The notes under the pieces are model-generated. The model made no database searches. It saw only the letters and a list, made by a program, of their open reading frames with translations, and had not been told where the DNA came from. A program made the translations under genes and the position numbers. From Saksenaea vasiformis B4078 (Eukaryota > Mucoromycota > Mucoromycetes > Mucorales > Saksenaeaceae), in NCBI GenBank assembly GCA_000697055.1, contig JNDT01001812.1, forward strand, positions 1-64,000: a DNA stretch of 64,000 bases. The letters are read 5' to 3'. This document shows, one piece after another, positions 32,259-44,018 of this stretch (position 1 is its first letter; each line of letters starts with the position of its first letter).

Positions 32259-34735
32259 ATGGAAGACACACGAAAACCTAGTACTACATTTGGTGGCAGT
32301 TTGGCAGGACAGTCGAGCCTGGGAAATGTCCCTCTTTTTAGGCGAACTACATTAGACACGCGTATCCGTGAACCAGACCACGAGCACCTGCATGAACCCG
32401 ACATGAGCAATTGGGGAGAGGACGAACCTTCTCCTCTTGAGCTTCAAGCCTTACGAGCTGCGATATTAATGAAACAGCGAAAGCAGTCCAGAGCACATGA
32501 AGCACCGATCGCGGAGCAACCGCAGCAACCCGCAGAACCAGCTTCTATTGCCATGGAAGAGTATCTACCACCAGAGACACAAGCCATCGACTTTGATACA
32601 GATGATTTGCACAAGATACGAAAAGCTGTGTTGGAAAAAGGTTCCTATGCGAATTATGTAGCTCAGTCTGCCCGTTTGGTTGATCAAGCTTATGGCGGAA
32701 AGAAAGTGACAAGTGGGCGTAGCACTCCTCTCCCATACCGCACGGACACTGCATGCAGAGGCATTCGTTCAGCTCTTATGAAATATGAAACCAAAGAAGA
32801 TGCAATCTCTGAAAAGTTGGATACCAAGTCATTAAGCGAAGTAGACTTGAGCAAAGTAAGGCCGTCGCTCTCCCTCCCTCCCTCCCTCTTTCCCTCTGTC
32901 TGTCTCTCTCTCTTTTGTGGCTGTTCGCCCATTGAAATTCCTTTTAGGAAGCTAAACATGGGAAGGTCCGTCGGTTCGGAAAACGGAGGAAATTCAAGGA
33001 TCGCTGGAAACAAACTTACATTGTTCCCAATATCCATAAAATCGCCATGTCCTCTCCCTCACGCAGAACTTCCCAAGCATCGGCTATGCTTTCCCTTCCC
33101 AGTGATATCAAACATGATGAAGATCTCACAGACCGCATGCGTCTGACATTTGATATTGCTGATTACCTCCAAAAGCAAGCCTTTCTGAGGAAATTGTCGC
33201 AATCTTTACTGCAGTATGGTTGTCCCTCACATCGGGTGCAAGCAGTACTTCGCCAAATGGCCGACTTCATTGGTGTTGACCTCTCCTTTATTCATATGCC
33301 TAACATAGTTCTATTAAATTTCATCGATAAGGACGCTCACACCACAGAAACCTACTTTGTTGGACAGATGCAAGGTTTTGACATGCAGCGCCTGAACGAG
33401 CTATACCGCCTGGGTCAATTATTATTGGGACACCAAGTAACAGTGGATGAAGGTCTAACCTACCTTAATTTGGTCAGTGACAGACCGGAATATCTGCCGA
33501 CATGGATCCGAGCAGCTAGTTATGCCATCGGAGGCTTCACTTCCGCCATCATCTTCTATGGTGGTGGATGGAAAGAAGCAGGCGTAGCCGCTGCCTTGGC
33601 TCTGTTCCTAGCAGCCTACGAGATCTTAGCTATACTGTGGGAAGGCTTAGGTCCCTTATTCGATGTTACAGCATGCATGATCATCGGTTTCTTGGCAACA
33701 GGTAAACCTAAGGGGGGGGGGGGGGGGGGGGGGGAGGAGAGAGAAGGTTGGTTGCATTTTTTTTCTTGCTTTACTAAAAATGAAATCTTCTTTTTTGGGA
33801 AGCTGCTGGCCACAGCCAGATCTGTTTTGTACCCACGGCATTTGGAGCAATTGTCATACTACTTCCCGGATGGGCTATGACCAGGTATATCGGAAAACTT
33901 AAATGATCCCTATTTTATTTTATTTTTTAAACTTTTTTGAAATAGCGCTATTATCGAGCTTGCCAGTCGAAATCTAATTAGCGGAATCATCCGTTTGGTA
34001 TATGCGCTCCTGTACTCTTATATCCTAGCATATGGTCTGACAACCGGCCAAGGACTGTACTTGACGATGGATACCGCTTTTCGTCTGTATAATCCCCAAA
34101 CCTGTCCCACTTCCATGAGCCATTGGTGGTTTTTCTTACTGACCCCAATGTTCTGCGTAAGTATATAAAACAAAAAGAAAAAGGGATGGTAGTAATAATT
34201 CTCTATCACACACTAGGTTGTTTTTTGCATCTACATCCGTGCATTTCCTAGTCGATGGCCCAGAATGACCGCAGTGGCTTGCGCAGGGTTCGCAACATAT
34301 TATGCCCTTAGCCATTGGACACATACGACAAATCAAGTAATCCAGTTCGTTCCTGCATTTCTGGTTGGTTTGCTTGGAAATCTATACACCAGATACACAG
34401 ACAATCTCTCATTTGATGCGATTCTTCTGGGTGTAAGACCAAAAAAAAAAAAAAATACCGCTCTTCCCCTGCCGCTAACTCTAAAATTTTAGGCTTTCAT
34501 GCTGGTCCCAGGTAAGGGATGACGGGAAAAAGAGATTGACAAGTTAATTTAGCGCGTATCAGGTTCCGTCGGTCTACGCAGTGGTATTGCTTTTGCAGAA
34601 TCCGGTGGAGGTGAGGGGGCAAGGTTTGCTTTGTCCATGATAGAAGCTTCTATAGGTATTATCATTGGCCTGTACTTATCTACCCTTCTGGTTTTCCCAG
34701 TTGGAAAACAGAATGCAGCACTGGGTAGTTTCTAG
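32259..34735 (+). CDS. PRM10-like ThrE-domain membrane transporter
   Basis: Seven exons, 32259-32855, 32948-33701, 33803-33884, 33946-34156, 34217-34432, 34493-34511 (19 nt) and 34563-34735, encode 683 residues. The first 290 residues are hydrophilic. Then comes the DUF1212/ThrE domain, starting at RKLSQSLLQYGCPSHRVQAV and followed by membrane helices (SAIIFYGGGW, LLPGWAM, IIGLYLSTLLVF). The ELASRNLISG motif and the C-terminal LVPG-SVGLRSG motif are conserved in the threonine/serine exporter superfamily. Fungal members are called pheromone-regulated membrane protein 10; the substrate is unproven. The second intron carries a 23-G run. The upstream Met at 32169 is rejected because the segment between is T-rich leader sequence. 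Confidence 0.92.
33712..33734 (+). repeat. G23 homopolymer in an intron
   Basis: Twenty-three consecutive G, starting eleven bases after the donor of the second intron of the PRM10-like gene, on the sense strand. Confidence 0.9.
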
Positions 34736-34774
34736 ATGTGTTTCTTCAAATATAAAGAAAATGAGACTTTATAG

Positions 34775-34801
34775 ATAGAGAGAGGGAGAGAGAGAGAGAG
34801 A
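34775..34801. repeat. (AG)n microsatellite
   Basis: GA-rich run in the short space between the convergent PRM10-like and phosphatase genes. Confidence 0.85.
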
Positions 34802-34803
34802 TA

Positions 34804-35403
34804 TCAGAAATGGTCCTCAGACCAGTAGGCAGGGTCAAAGTTTTCGAGTAGATCTTGTTCGTTTCTATATTTCATCTGCCATCCTTCAAATCCACCTCGC
34901 AGCACCTTAACCTAAATGTCTCACACTGTCAACCGGATGCATATCATTTTTTTTCTTTTTTTCTTTTACCTCCTGCTTCAACTCGACACCCCGCAGGGAC
35001 AACGATTCTTTGTAAATACGCGCTGATTTCGGGCCTAACCAGCCAAGGCTTTATCCTAAGACACCTACTCCCCTTTTTTTTTCCCCTTTTCTCACACTCT
35101 CAGTCTTTTACCTCGAACTTGCGACAGTGCACAGTGAAAGTACACTTGCGGTACTTCACGGTATTTTTCGATTAGGCTATCGACATTGTCCACCAATGTT
35201 GCAGCTGGAATGTTGATTGCTCCAGGAATGTTGCCTCCCTTGATTTATGTTAAGAAGGGAGTGAAACCTAATGGTATTGAACTTACCACGAAGTCATTGT
35301 CTCTCACATCAATAACAAGGTAATCCTTTCCCGGAATCTTAGTTTTATCACGAATGAGTGCAACGAGATCTTCGCTATCTGCGTAGGTAGGAACTGAGGA
35401 CAT
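34804..35403 (-). CDS. Cdc25/Acr2-type rhodanese-fold phosphatase or arsenate reductase
   Basis: Four exons, 35403-35287, 35238-35112, 35034-34970 and 34911-34804, give 138 residues, the usual size of the small Ibp1/Acr2 proteins. The rhodanese fold shows as YLVIDVRDNDFVGGNIPGAINIP, and the active-site loop is HCALSQVRG (HCxxxxxRG) with the catalytic Cys and Arg both present. The end has LRGGFEGW, also conserved. Relatives are Cdc25-like tyrosine phosphatases or arsenate reductases; the sequence does not decide between them. An upstream in-frame Met at 35502 adds 33 Cys-rich residues (RFCCGAGTDCC) that could be untranslated leader; the Met at 35403 matches the family start. Its stop is about 70 bases from that of the convergent PRM10-like gene. 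Confidence 0.9.
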
Positions 35404-36285
35404 TTCTGAGCCAGTGCAACGTTCGTCTGGTTCCGAATAAACAGTACAACAATCAGTGCCCGCGCCACAACAAAAGCGCGTCTTTTTTCTGAACACAGGC
35501 AAGTTGAACTTAAACCATTCGCTATCGATGAGAGGACGACTGCAGATAGGTTACAAGTCGTGGGACCAACTTTCCCTTTCGTTGGTGCAGCTCAAATAAC
35601 GGGATAAGCACCATTATCTATCATTATTTTCTTTACAACGCACATGCTGACATTGGACTAATGTAGTCTACAACTACTACAACTTGCATGATGCATGAGT
35701 AGAGAGAGAGAGAGAGAGAGAGACGCCTTCCTTTTTTTTCTTTAGCCGATTTGTTCTATTTGTTTTCTAGAGAGATAACCAATTTTTGCACATGTCTTCA
35801 AACATGCAACTTGCACAGTTTCAACCTGCAACACCCGTAAACTCCCCCCACCGTATGTCTTTGATACATGAGTCTTTTCATTGATGAAGTTTTTTCGTAT
35901 TATGCATCCAAGTCCGCTTCGTTAGTTTTTTTTTTTCCTCAAACCACTTTGACAGCTGTCTACAAATCGTGTAGCGTAGTTTTGATTCATTTTGTAATAA
36001 TGTTACACGAGGAGGCACCAGTACAACCATCGTTTGATAAACTTTTTGTTGCATAACCAATCACCTCAGTTGTCGTTGGAAAGCTGCACCTGTATCATTA
36101 CCCCAGCTTTTTTTTTTTTCGCAGTTGTGTTTGTTGGTCGGCTTTGTTTAATGTTTACGCAGATTTCGTATTAGGGAGACTTGGATCTCTCGGACAAACA
36201 AGAAAAAGCTATTGTTGTTTAATTGTATCATGGGATATGATTATCTTGGGGGGAAATATCTGAACCACTTTTTTGCCATAAACAA
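35404..36285. other. Intergenic with (GA)n run, no gene seen
   Basis: Promoter side of the Cdc25/Acr2-like gene. Contains (AG)n at 35701-35722 and T-rich tracts. No coding features. Confidence 0.45.
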
Positions 36286-36510
36286 TCACGGGAATTCTGC
36301 GCCTGTAACTAGCACTACCTGATTTAAAGACGCATGTAGTGAAATTGGCGTGAAAGTATCCTGATAGTAATAGAGATACTGCAGGAACTGCCTTGTTTTG
36401 AAAAGAAGGGACGTCATGTGTTTTATTTTGACATCCTCTACAGTTTTATTCAATTCAAATTCACGCTGGATGAGGCCAGCGCGCAAGTCCTCTTGACACA
36501 CTACATATCT

Positions 36511-36830
36511 CTATTCGTCCCTGGTATGAGGAGCTATCAGACGCGCTTCTGCTGTGTGGCGGATGTTTCGGGCTGCGTTGATGTCTCGTTGCCAGCTCCC
36601 CCTTGCTCCTTGATAGTTCTCTGTGCAATTTGCGCAATACAATATGGCGTTCAGTTTGCCCTCGTCAGTTCTACGTTCATCAGACTTCTTGTACTGCAGT
36701 GTGAGCAGACCTGCATAATAAGCAATGTTACTTCTTTCCGCTGCAATAGCAAGCCTTCTTTTTCTTTTAGTACCTGCGATGTATAGAATTCGTCGATTTC
36801 GACGACAATGATTCGTCCTTCGCGTCTGTA
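36511..36830 (-). pseudogene. Fanzor/TnpB-like endonuclease relic, C-terminal end
   Basis: On the minus strand a frame reads IIVVEIDEFYTSQ, the beta-strand and DEF(Y)TS motif that precedes the zinc finger in TnpB/Fanzor proteins. A GTACTA...TATGCAG intron-like gap follows, then VCSHC, the first half of the zinc finger. In another frame, a short way on, come LYCANC and SWQRDINAARNI, the second CxxC and the RuvC-III RDxNAARNI motif. The two halves are out of frame, so the copy is broken. Upstream and downstream frames (37103-36909, 36501-36286) may be further remains but are not recognisable. Confidence 0.7.
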
Positions 36831-37196
36831 TGATATTCAGAAGCCCTGTACAATGGTCCACGAACACACGATGGGATTCGCCCATATCTGGTTCTGCAAT
36901 GGGCGGCATCAAACGCTATGAGTGGCATTCATGTTGTCGCTTGCGAAAATGCGATGGCCACCACTTTGGAAGCCTACAATGTATGGGCAACAAAAGTATA
37001 GTGTAGCGACATCTCGTTGTCCTGATTGCTGTCGGATGCTTTGTACAACTCCCTCTGGATAAAATGTATCCAAGTACTTCTGTAGCAACCACACGGCATC
37101 CACGTCTTGAATAGGCCAGCGAAAAAGTGTTGACTTGATTCAAGTGGATTTGTTGGTATTCTAAACGGTGGGGCGACTTATCCGCGGTTGCTGCGC

Positions 37197-37592
37197 TTAC
37201 GCTTCTTCCTCAGGCTCTTCTTCAGGTTTCTCCTCAGCTTCTTGTCTCTGACGGACCTGCCCGCGTGGTCTCTCCGGCCCCTAGAGTGGAGTGGGCAATC
37301 TAGTTATTTATTTGTTTTGCAAGTAAAGAATGCATTACCTCGTTGGATTGCTTGATTGAGACTTGTCGAGCAGGCCCTTGCTCAGTTGATTTTTTTTTCT
37401 TTGTTCTCCTTCTCCGACTAGGTCAAATCCTTGATCGGCGAAGGGAACGTCTTTCCCCCTCGTCGTTATACATTTTCCGAATCTACCGTTTTGTTTGTCC
37501 ATGCAGTTGCCGAACGCGTTCACTTGTGGATCGCCGTTATCGATATCGATAATGACACCCTTATATTCGTCGACCGACAGTTGAGATGCCAT
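37197..37592 (-). CDS. Hypothetical small spliced gene (doubtful)
   Basis: An open frame from ATG 37592 (MASQLSVDEYKGVIIDID) runs 85 codons to a GTAATG donor at 37338. An acceptor (CCACTCTAG) gives a second exon from 37280. In the phase that continues the first frame the second exon is very basic and ends at 37178. In the phase that would join another upstream frame (KSTEQGPARQVSIKQSNE) it is acidic and natural-looking (RQRQEAEEKPEEEPEEEA), ending at 37197. The two readings differ at an A9 tract near 37390, so a sequencing error or slippage there is possible. Family not recognised. Confidence 0.3.
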
Positions 37593-37869
37593 GCTTGTTG
37601 TTGGCTGACAGGCGTTGTGTTACAGTGGTCCCCCGATAGCTTCAACCACCAAAATACAGACATCGTGTCGAAATTACTGAGAGTTGGGACTGCATGGAAT
37701 GGTTTAAGGTGTAGATACTTCTCCAGTTTCTCCAAAGAGGTTGAAAAATCGAGGGTGAAATTATCGGAGGACCACTGTATATTCTCCACTGGTAATAACA
37801 CTCGTAGGTGTTCTTTGAGTATATCAATATTTGACTCGGCCACACCCGCATAGATTAAATACATCGCTA

Positions 37870-40800
37870 TTACGTCGCAGTGACGCCAGGAATTACGGCA
37901 GTCATCCTGTTAATCCTTGAAACACTCGGTGCCGTCCGAACATAATCCATCCGTAATCGTTGTAAGCGTTTTGTCCTGACTGTTCCCCAACTGCGGGGAG
38001 CCTCTTGGAAAAAGTTGTTTCCGTTCTACTAGTTTTTGCAGCAATTACTGACATGATCCTACTTGGACAGTAGGTGCGAAAGGCGGTTTGACAGCATTGG
38101 AAAGAGATCCATCACGCTTGAAATAGCCAGGACCAGCAATTTGGTGTTGTTTCATTTGACCTGAAAGAGAACAAAGAAATTGGGGATCAAGTTGCGTCTA
38201 TAAACTACATCGCGTGGCCCCCGTTTTAAGGCGCGCACCGTGTACACGTGCGTCGTTTCGATCCTGCTTGACAACTCTTTTCCTGTGTTGTCCATGAAGG
38301 GAGCTTCAGCATAGGCGACATCGAGTTGAACTACCTGGACCAGACCATATCAGGTAGTGGTTTCATACCAACAGCTTAGCAGCATAGGCTAAGGCCTGAC
38401 TAGTGATAAAGATCTCTCACGACCATGTACATTCTCATCAAGCTGTGTTTGCAGGGCAGGCAAGCCCGAAGCGCTAGTTGAACTTGTGTTGGCTTTGTTA
38501 CAGACTAGCTTCTGAATAGGAGAGGTTAACTTTTTGCATTATCTCGCCTTCGACGGAGTGGCTCAAATCAGAGCGGTGTCCTCTGAAATTTTTTAAGTTC
38601 CGCGCTACTGCATAAATAATTTTTTTTTCTTGTTACATGACTAAATATCTTTCTCCCAGAAAAGCAAATGCAGGCGCGCAATTTATAGGTTGTACTTTGT
38701 AGTACAATTGAAGTATTGATTGCGTTTATTGCGGCGTGTTCATAATGAGATAAATTATTCTTCTACGGCAAGTAGAAGCTGACAAAGGGATGAAAATCGA
38801 CAAGGCGAAGCAACGAGGAGCAACGACTTGATTTGAAGACACTGATTCTCAAGATAGATTCATGAAGAATAGACGCGAATCACAAGATGAACAAGGAGCA
38901 AAACTTGTAGGTGGTGTGCTTACTTTCTCGTTAGAGCTATACCACAGAGCTTTGCGAAAAATGCATGATGATATGCTCGGATACATGCCAATCTCAAAAG
39001 TTGAAACACAATTATTAGATGGTAGTAATTCATCACCTTACCGTGGCTAAAACCTCGGGTAGATCCAAGCGAAAGATAACTGCGGAAATCATGCATCATC
39101 TGGTTTGGTTCATGATATTCGTCTACATTCGGACATTTAACGAATGCATCATTTTGCTCTTGTATTGTGGAATTTCACGTCAAGTGATGCTGCATAAAGA
39201 TAGTAATCCAACGTCCTCTGAACTGTAGCTTCACAAGTCAAACAATTTATCCTACGTAAGCGTACTTTGGTCGAAAAATCAGACATCACTACCAATGAAT
39301 GATTTGCTGAGCACGTTGGATGGTGTAACTATCCTACTTTAAACCGGAAGATTACAAGTTGTTTATCTAATGTTTATCACACTGTATTCAGTTAGTCTTC
39401 TCGAATAGCATTCATTTGAATCGAGATTTATGCTTTTCTAATCTCAAACGAGATTTTCCTTATCGAGCATTATGTAGGGATACTCATCCTGATGATGCAG
39501 GATCCTTCTATGTAAAATGAACGGTGTTTTAAAAAGGTACCGTTACAGTGAACTGGATTCCATTGTACAGTAGTATGGCCAACGTTATGTTACCTATAGG
39601 GTGGAAGATCAAGAATATCATTCCTGTCTTCTTATTACGAGATGTGGTTATTTGGAAGATCAAAAGATATAGTTTATGCGTCAATTTCTGGAACGCTATG
39701 TTTTCTAAAAGTCTTTAACAGGTTTATTCTTAGCAATTACTTCAACATATTGATTGCATTTTATTCATTGTTACCATTTATGACAAATGAACACCTGGCT
39801 AAAACATGTCTTGAGGTGTGTCTAAGGGGGGTTTTACGGACTTGGGGTTATGCAGTGTGTTATCACGAGGCGCCACGACGCTATGACCAATTCATTACTC
39901 ATCTGTGTTCCGCCAAACCCAATATTTTATTCTGGACTTGCTCACTCGCTAACTGCAACAAGAAGATTTCTTTAATTTTCTGGAATACAACAGTTGGCCG
40001 GGAATGGAATCAAAGAAAGAGAGAGAAAGAGAGAGAGAGGGAGAGGGAGAGGCGACGCTTCTACTGCCACCATCTACTTGTGGTCCATTTTTAGAACCCA
40101 CCCCCTCCCTTCTGCTCAGCTTAGATGCATCCTAATGACCAGCATATCACTCGCGTCTTGGATTATCATTCTATCCACTGACGAGTAACCGCAGTCCATC
40201 TAGGGCGTTTCCGGGATGCAAAGAAAGCCATGTAAACTTTTCATGTGATATTTAGTGGCGTAAGCAAAACCAAACTACTGCAATCCATACGAAGAATCAG
40301 GCTGAAGTGTGTCATGTTTTCGATTGAGAGGGGGTTGGGCTGTTCACATTCCCGATTATTCTGATGGAAACCATTTGTTTGTTTGCTTAAACTTTATCAA
40401 ATGTTGTTCCTATTTTACTGTTCTGTTCTCGAACGAACTTGCCAACGTTGTCATACTTTATGTTCGACAGCTGAGCATGGCTTGAGTTACCAAGTTGGTC
40501 TAAATAAGGGTGATATTATACCGTTAGTTGATAAATGTCAACATCAGCTTTGTGATACAACAACATTGTCCTTGTAAAGAGTTCCTTTGTCTGAGAAACC
40601 CCTTTTAAGCCAGAAAAGTCCATCTAAAGCGGCGAACATAAAAGTTGATGATGATTGTAGTCTATAGCTTTGTGAGTGCGACCTGAGACTTCTTAGTGTA
40701 TTTTGAGATATTAAGACTTTCAGGTAACCCTATCACAAGCGAGATATCGGGATCCTATATTTGATCGTCTTGCGGTACTCCAATAGGCTGTTTTAATTTT

Positions 40801-42094
40801 TCTTGCTGGTCTTGAATAAGGTTCATGATTGGACCTGAATGAGGTCTCAAATTCGTAACAAAAATGTTGCGTGCCTGTTGCTGAATTTATCAGAATTGAT
40901 ACCTGACCTATCTGTATTGCTCAGCTCATGTCTCAAATGCTAATGTTATTTTTTTTTTCGGAGCCAATCCTTTTTTTTCGCTAAGAAAAAGCCAAGAGAT
41001 CCGAAGCGGAGACATCGTTATTTTCCAAAAAAGGAAGTAGGAGATTATTGGAAAGGGCACTGCTTAGCATGTTACTATTTCAACAGAGCTTGTTTTTTTT
41101 CGGAAGGCGATGCAACGATGAATTACATCATTTTATAAAGATGAGAGATGATGTCGTCTCATTTCCAATCGATCAATCATAAAGGAGTGGATGGACATAC
41201 TCTGTCTATTGGTATTTTAGTAATGTTCTACTTTTCTTTTTCTTTTTTTTTTTTATTTCGTACAGCCAAGATTGATCGTTGGCAGTATTTATGCAAGATC
41301 TAAAGATACAGTTTACTACTGTTGCTAACCTTCCAGCTTAGGAGGGATTTCCTAAATGGGTAATGACCGAAAAGAGAGAGAGAGAGAGAGAGAGAGTGAA
41401 GAAGAAGGTAAGAAGGGCAAGTTGGATAGCAGTTATATAATTAAGTTTATATATTTCGTTATAATGTATGAAAACAAAAAGGTTTTGTAAAATATCACCA
41501 TATAGGAATCGTTGTGGAATTAATTAAGCCCTTGGAGATAGATGAAGATCACACGTGTATGGGTTTGATACTAGGTTTATTGCTCCGCTGGGCGGTGGTT
41601 AACAGTAGTAGTAGTAGTAGTATATTATATATATTGGACTGAGCCTTTCATGCGGGCTTACTTAAAGCTTGGCATTCTTTTAAAAGAAAAAGAGAAGAAG
41701 AAGAATATCCCGGTTACCGGCTAAAAAATGTCCTTTCATCCAAAAATAAAAAGTTCAAAGTGTGTATATGAAAAGGGAACAGGTTCAATCAATTAAGATG
41801 AGTTTCTTATTGGCTGGTAACTGCTGTAGTGGTCACGTAAAAAAAAAAAAAAAGAGAAAAAAAAAGAGAGAAAAAGGTTACACCGGAGACGAAACAGTTT
41901 TCCGCCACCGCGTTTGTTTTTTTTTTTCTTTCTTCTTATAAGAGGGAAAAAGTTAACTCACTGACGTTTTGGTTCTTTCTCTTTTCCCGTTTTTGTTTCA
42001 ATTCTTTGTCCCTTTTTTCCCCTTTTTCTATTATATTTATTATTATTATTACACATTTCGCATCCTACATAACAACATCACCAGATTCTTATAA
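37870..42094. other. 4.2 kb gene-poor region
   Basis: No gene is supported. A frame at 39642-40094 (150 codons) includes a GA-rich repeat translated as Arg/Glu and is not convincing. The frame at 39019-39228 has a GRSKRKITAEIMHHLVWF stretch faintly like the helix-turn-helix of Tc1/mariner transposases, but nothing else of such an element was found. Repeats include (GA)n at 41374-41397 and (GTA)n at 41604-41621. The last 150 bases, T-rich, are the promoter and leader of the GT2 gene. Confidence 0.35.
41374..41397. repeat. (GA)n microsatellite
   Basis: About twelve GA units, upstream of the GT2 gene. Confidence 0.85.
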
Positions 42095-44018
42095 ATGATG
42101 ATGCTTTTAAATTACCCTTTTGAGTTGGTTGCTCCAATGGCTGCCATTGGGTCCATCTTACTATTACCTTTAGGACCAGTTCTTATTCCACGTATTTATC
42201 TTATCTTTCTTATATTGTACTTCACTTGTTTCCTTTATACTCAAATTAACCACGTCTTCAAATTCTGGATTACCGCTTCTAACATCAAGAAAACTATTCG
42301 TAACTGGAATGCCTTACAGCGTGCTAATAATGCTGCCGACAAGATGTCTACCTCTGCTGCCTCATCAGGTCCTGCCTCTCCCTCGCCTACTCCAACACGC
42401 GAACGTTATTCTAATATTGTGGATGATGAACGATTTGATGAAATGGAAGCTACTTTAAAACTTTACGAGGATTCCTATTTTGTTCATGCTTTCATCGTAC
42501 CAAACTATGGAGAACCCGAAGCTTTGTTAAGAGATACAATTAAACGACTGGCAAACCACAGGTATATCTTCCCTCTTTTTTCTCTTTTTTTCTCTCTTTC
42601 TTTCTCCTTTTTCTCCCTTAGATTGATTCTAATATGATGATTATCACAGGAATGCACGAAACAATTATGTTATCATCCTGGCTATGGAAGCCTCGGAAGT
42701 GGGACACGAGATCAAGGCTGAAAGCTTAACAAACTACTTCAAGGATAGCTTTTTGCATTTTATCGTTACCGCTCATCCAGCTGACATTCCCGGAGAAGCT
42801 CGTGGCAAGGGTTCTAACGTATCCTATGCTGCTCGAGTCGGCTGTTCTGAAATGGTGCAGAGGGGTGTAGACAGGAGAAGAGTTATTCTGACCGTTTCTG
42901 ATTCTGACTCTTCTATTCCGGAACTCTACGTCAAAGAGGTAAAAAAGAAAAAACTATGCCAATGCTTTTTTTTTTTTACGTCTTCTTACTAACACCATTT
43001 CTTTTTTACCTCAAAGGTTGAAAAATCTTTTTCGCAAAATGACGATCCGTATTTCCTTTTGTTTGCTCCACCCATCTTTTTCTCTCGTAACAGCTTTGAA
43101 GTCCCTGCAGCCGTTCGTATGGCCGATATTACCTGGTCTGCTATGGTCATGTCCAATTTGAGCAATAGTCGCGGTATCGCTTTCCCTTGCTCTACTTACA
43201 GTTTGAGTATGGTCTTGGCTGAACGTGTGGGTTTCTGGGATACCGATCAAGATTCTGTGGGTGAAGATATGCATATGATGCTCAAATGCTTTTTCAAGAC
43301 AGACGGCCTTGCACGATGTGCTCCCATTTTTGTACCGATTAATCTGACCAATGTCCAGGCAAATGGTTATATGTCCAACATGCATGCCCGTTTTGTACAG
43401 GCAAAGCGACATTACAACGGTGTGGCTGACGTTGCGTACACCTTGCGTAACGCATTCGGCGTTCGGAGTTTGACTGTCGACGCGAATGGTATGGTCCTCA
43501 ATGCCCCGAGTCTGACAAAGAAATCCTCCATGTATGCCTCTCCCACTTTCTGGATCGATAAGCTTATCTGCTGCGTCAAAGTACTGGAAGCCCATATGAT
43601 CCCTGTCACCTCTGCCTGGTTGATGTTTGCTGCTGTACCCTTGATGCAGTTTATCCTGTTCCCGCCGCATCCGATGGTCGCCATCGTTGACCCAGCTGAC
43701 AATCCTATCCTGACCTCTGACTTTTATGCAACCTTGTGGAACATTGTGAAAATCATCACCGTCTTCTTACCACTCCCTCTTTTCGGTACTCTCGCCATTT
43801 ACGAAAACCTCCATCGTGTCGTCGATCGTGAACTCTTCCGTAAAGCAAGATCCGAATCACGTACATGGCGCAACATGTTTGATTACATCTCCTTGCCTAT
43901 CGCCGCTTGGATGTTCATGACCATTCCTTCAACCATCGCCTGCGTCAAGCGTCTGTACAAATCAAATGATCAGTACATTGTGGCGGAAAAATTCTTTGAA
44001 GAAGATGACCGGGAATAA
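42095..44018 (+). CDS. Membrane GT2-family glycosyltransferase of unknown product
   Basis: Three exons, 42095-42561, 42650-42938 and 43017-44018, encode 585 residues. Two hydrophobic segments start the protein (LVAPMAAIGSILLLPLG and IYLIFLILYFTCFLY). A GT-A domain follows, with the start of the catalytic fold at FVHAFIVPNYGEP, a DSD metal/UDP-sugar motif at 240-242, and the catalytic acidic pair VGEDMHMML (335-336). Where processive synthases have QxxRW this protein has QAKRH (380-384). At least three more membrane segments are C-terminal. It is not a canonical chitin synthase; it belongs to the wider fungal GT2 group whose sugar products are unknown. The leader is T-rich, and codon use is smooth and C/T-ending, suggesting strong expression (inference). 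Confidence 0.85.

Noticed and set aside
39019..39228. Tc1/mariner-like transposase fragment
   Set aside because: One faint helix-turn-helix-like stretch only; no DDE motif or terminal repeats nearby.
39642..40094. 150-codon plus-strand frame
   Set aside because: A quarter of it is a GA microsatellite read as Arg-Glu, and the rest has no recognisable features.
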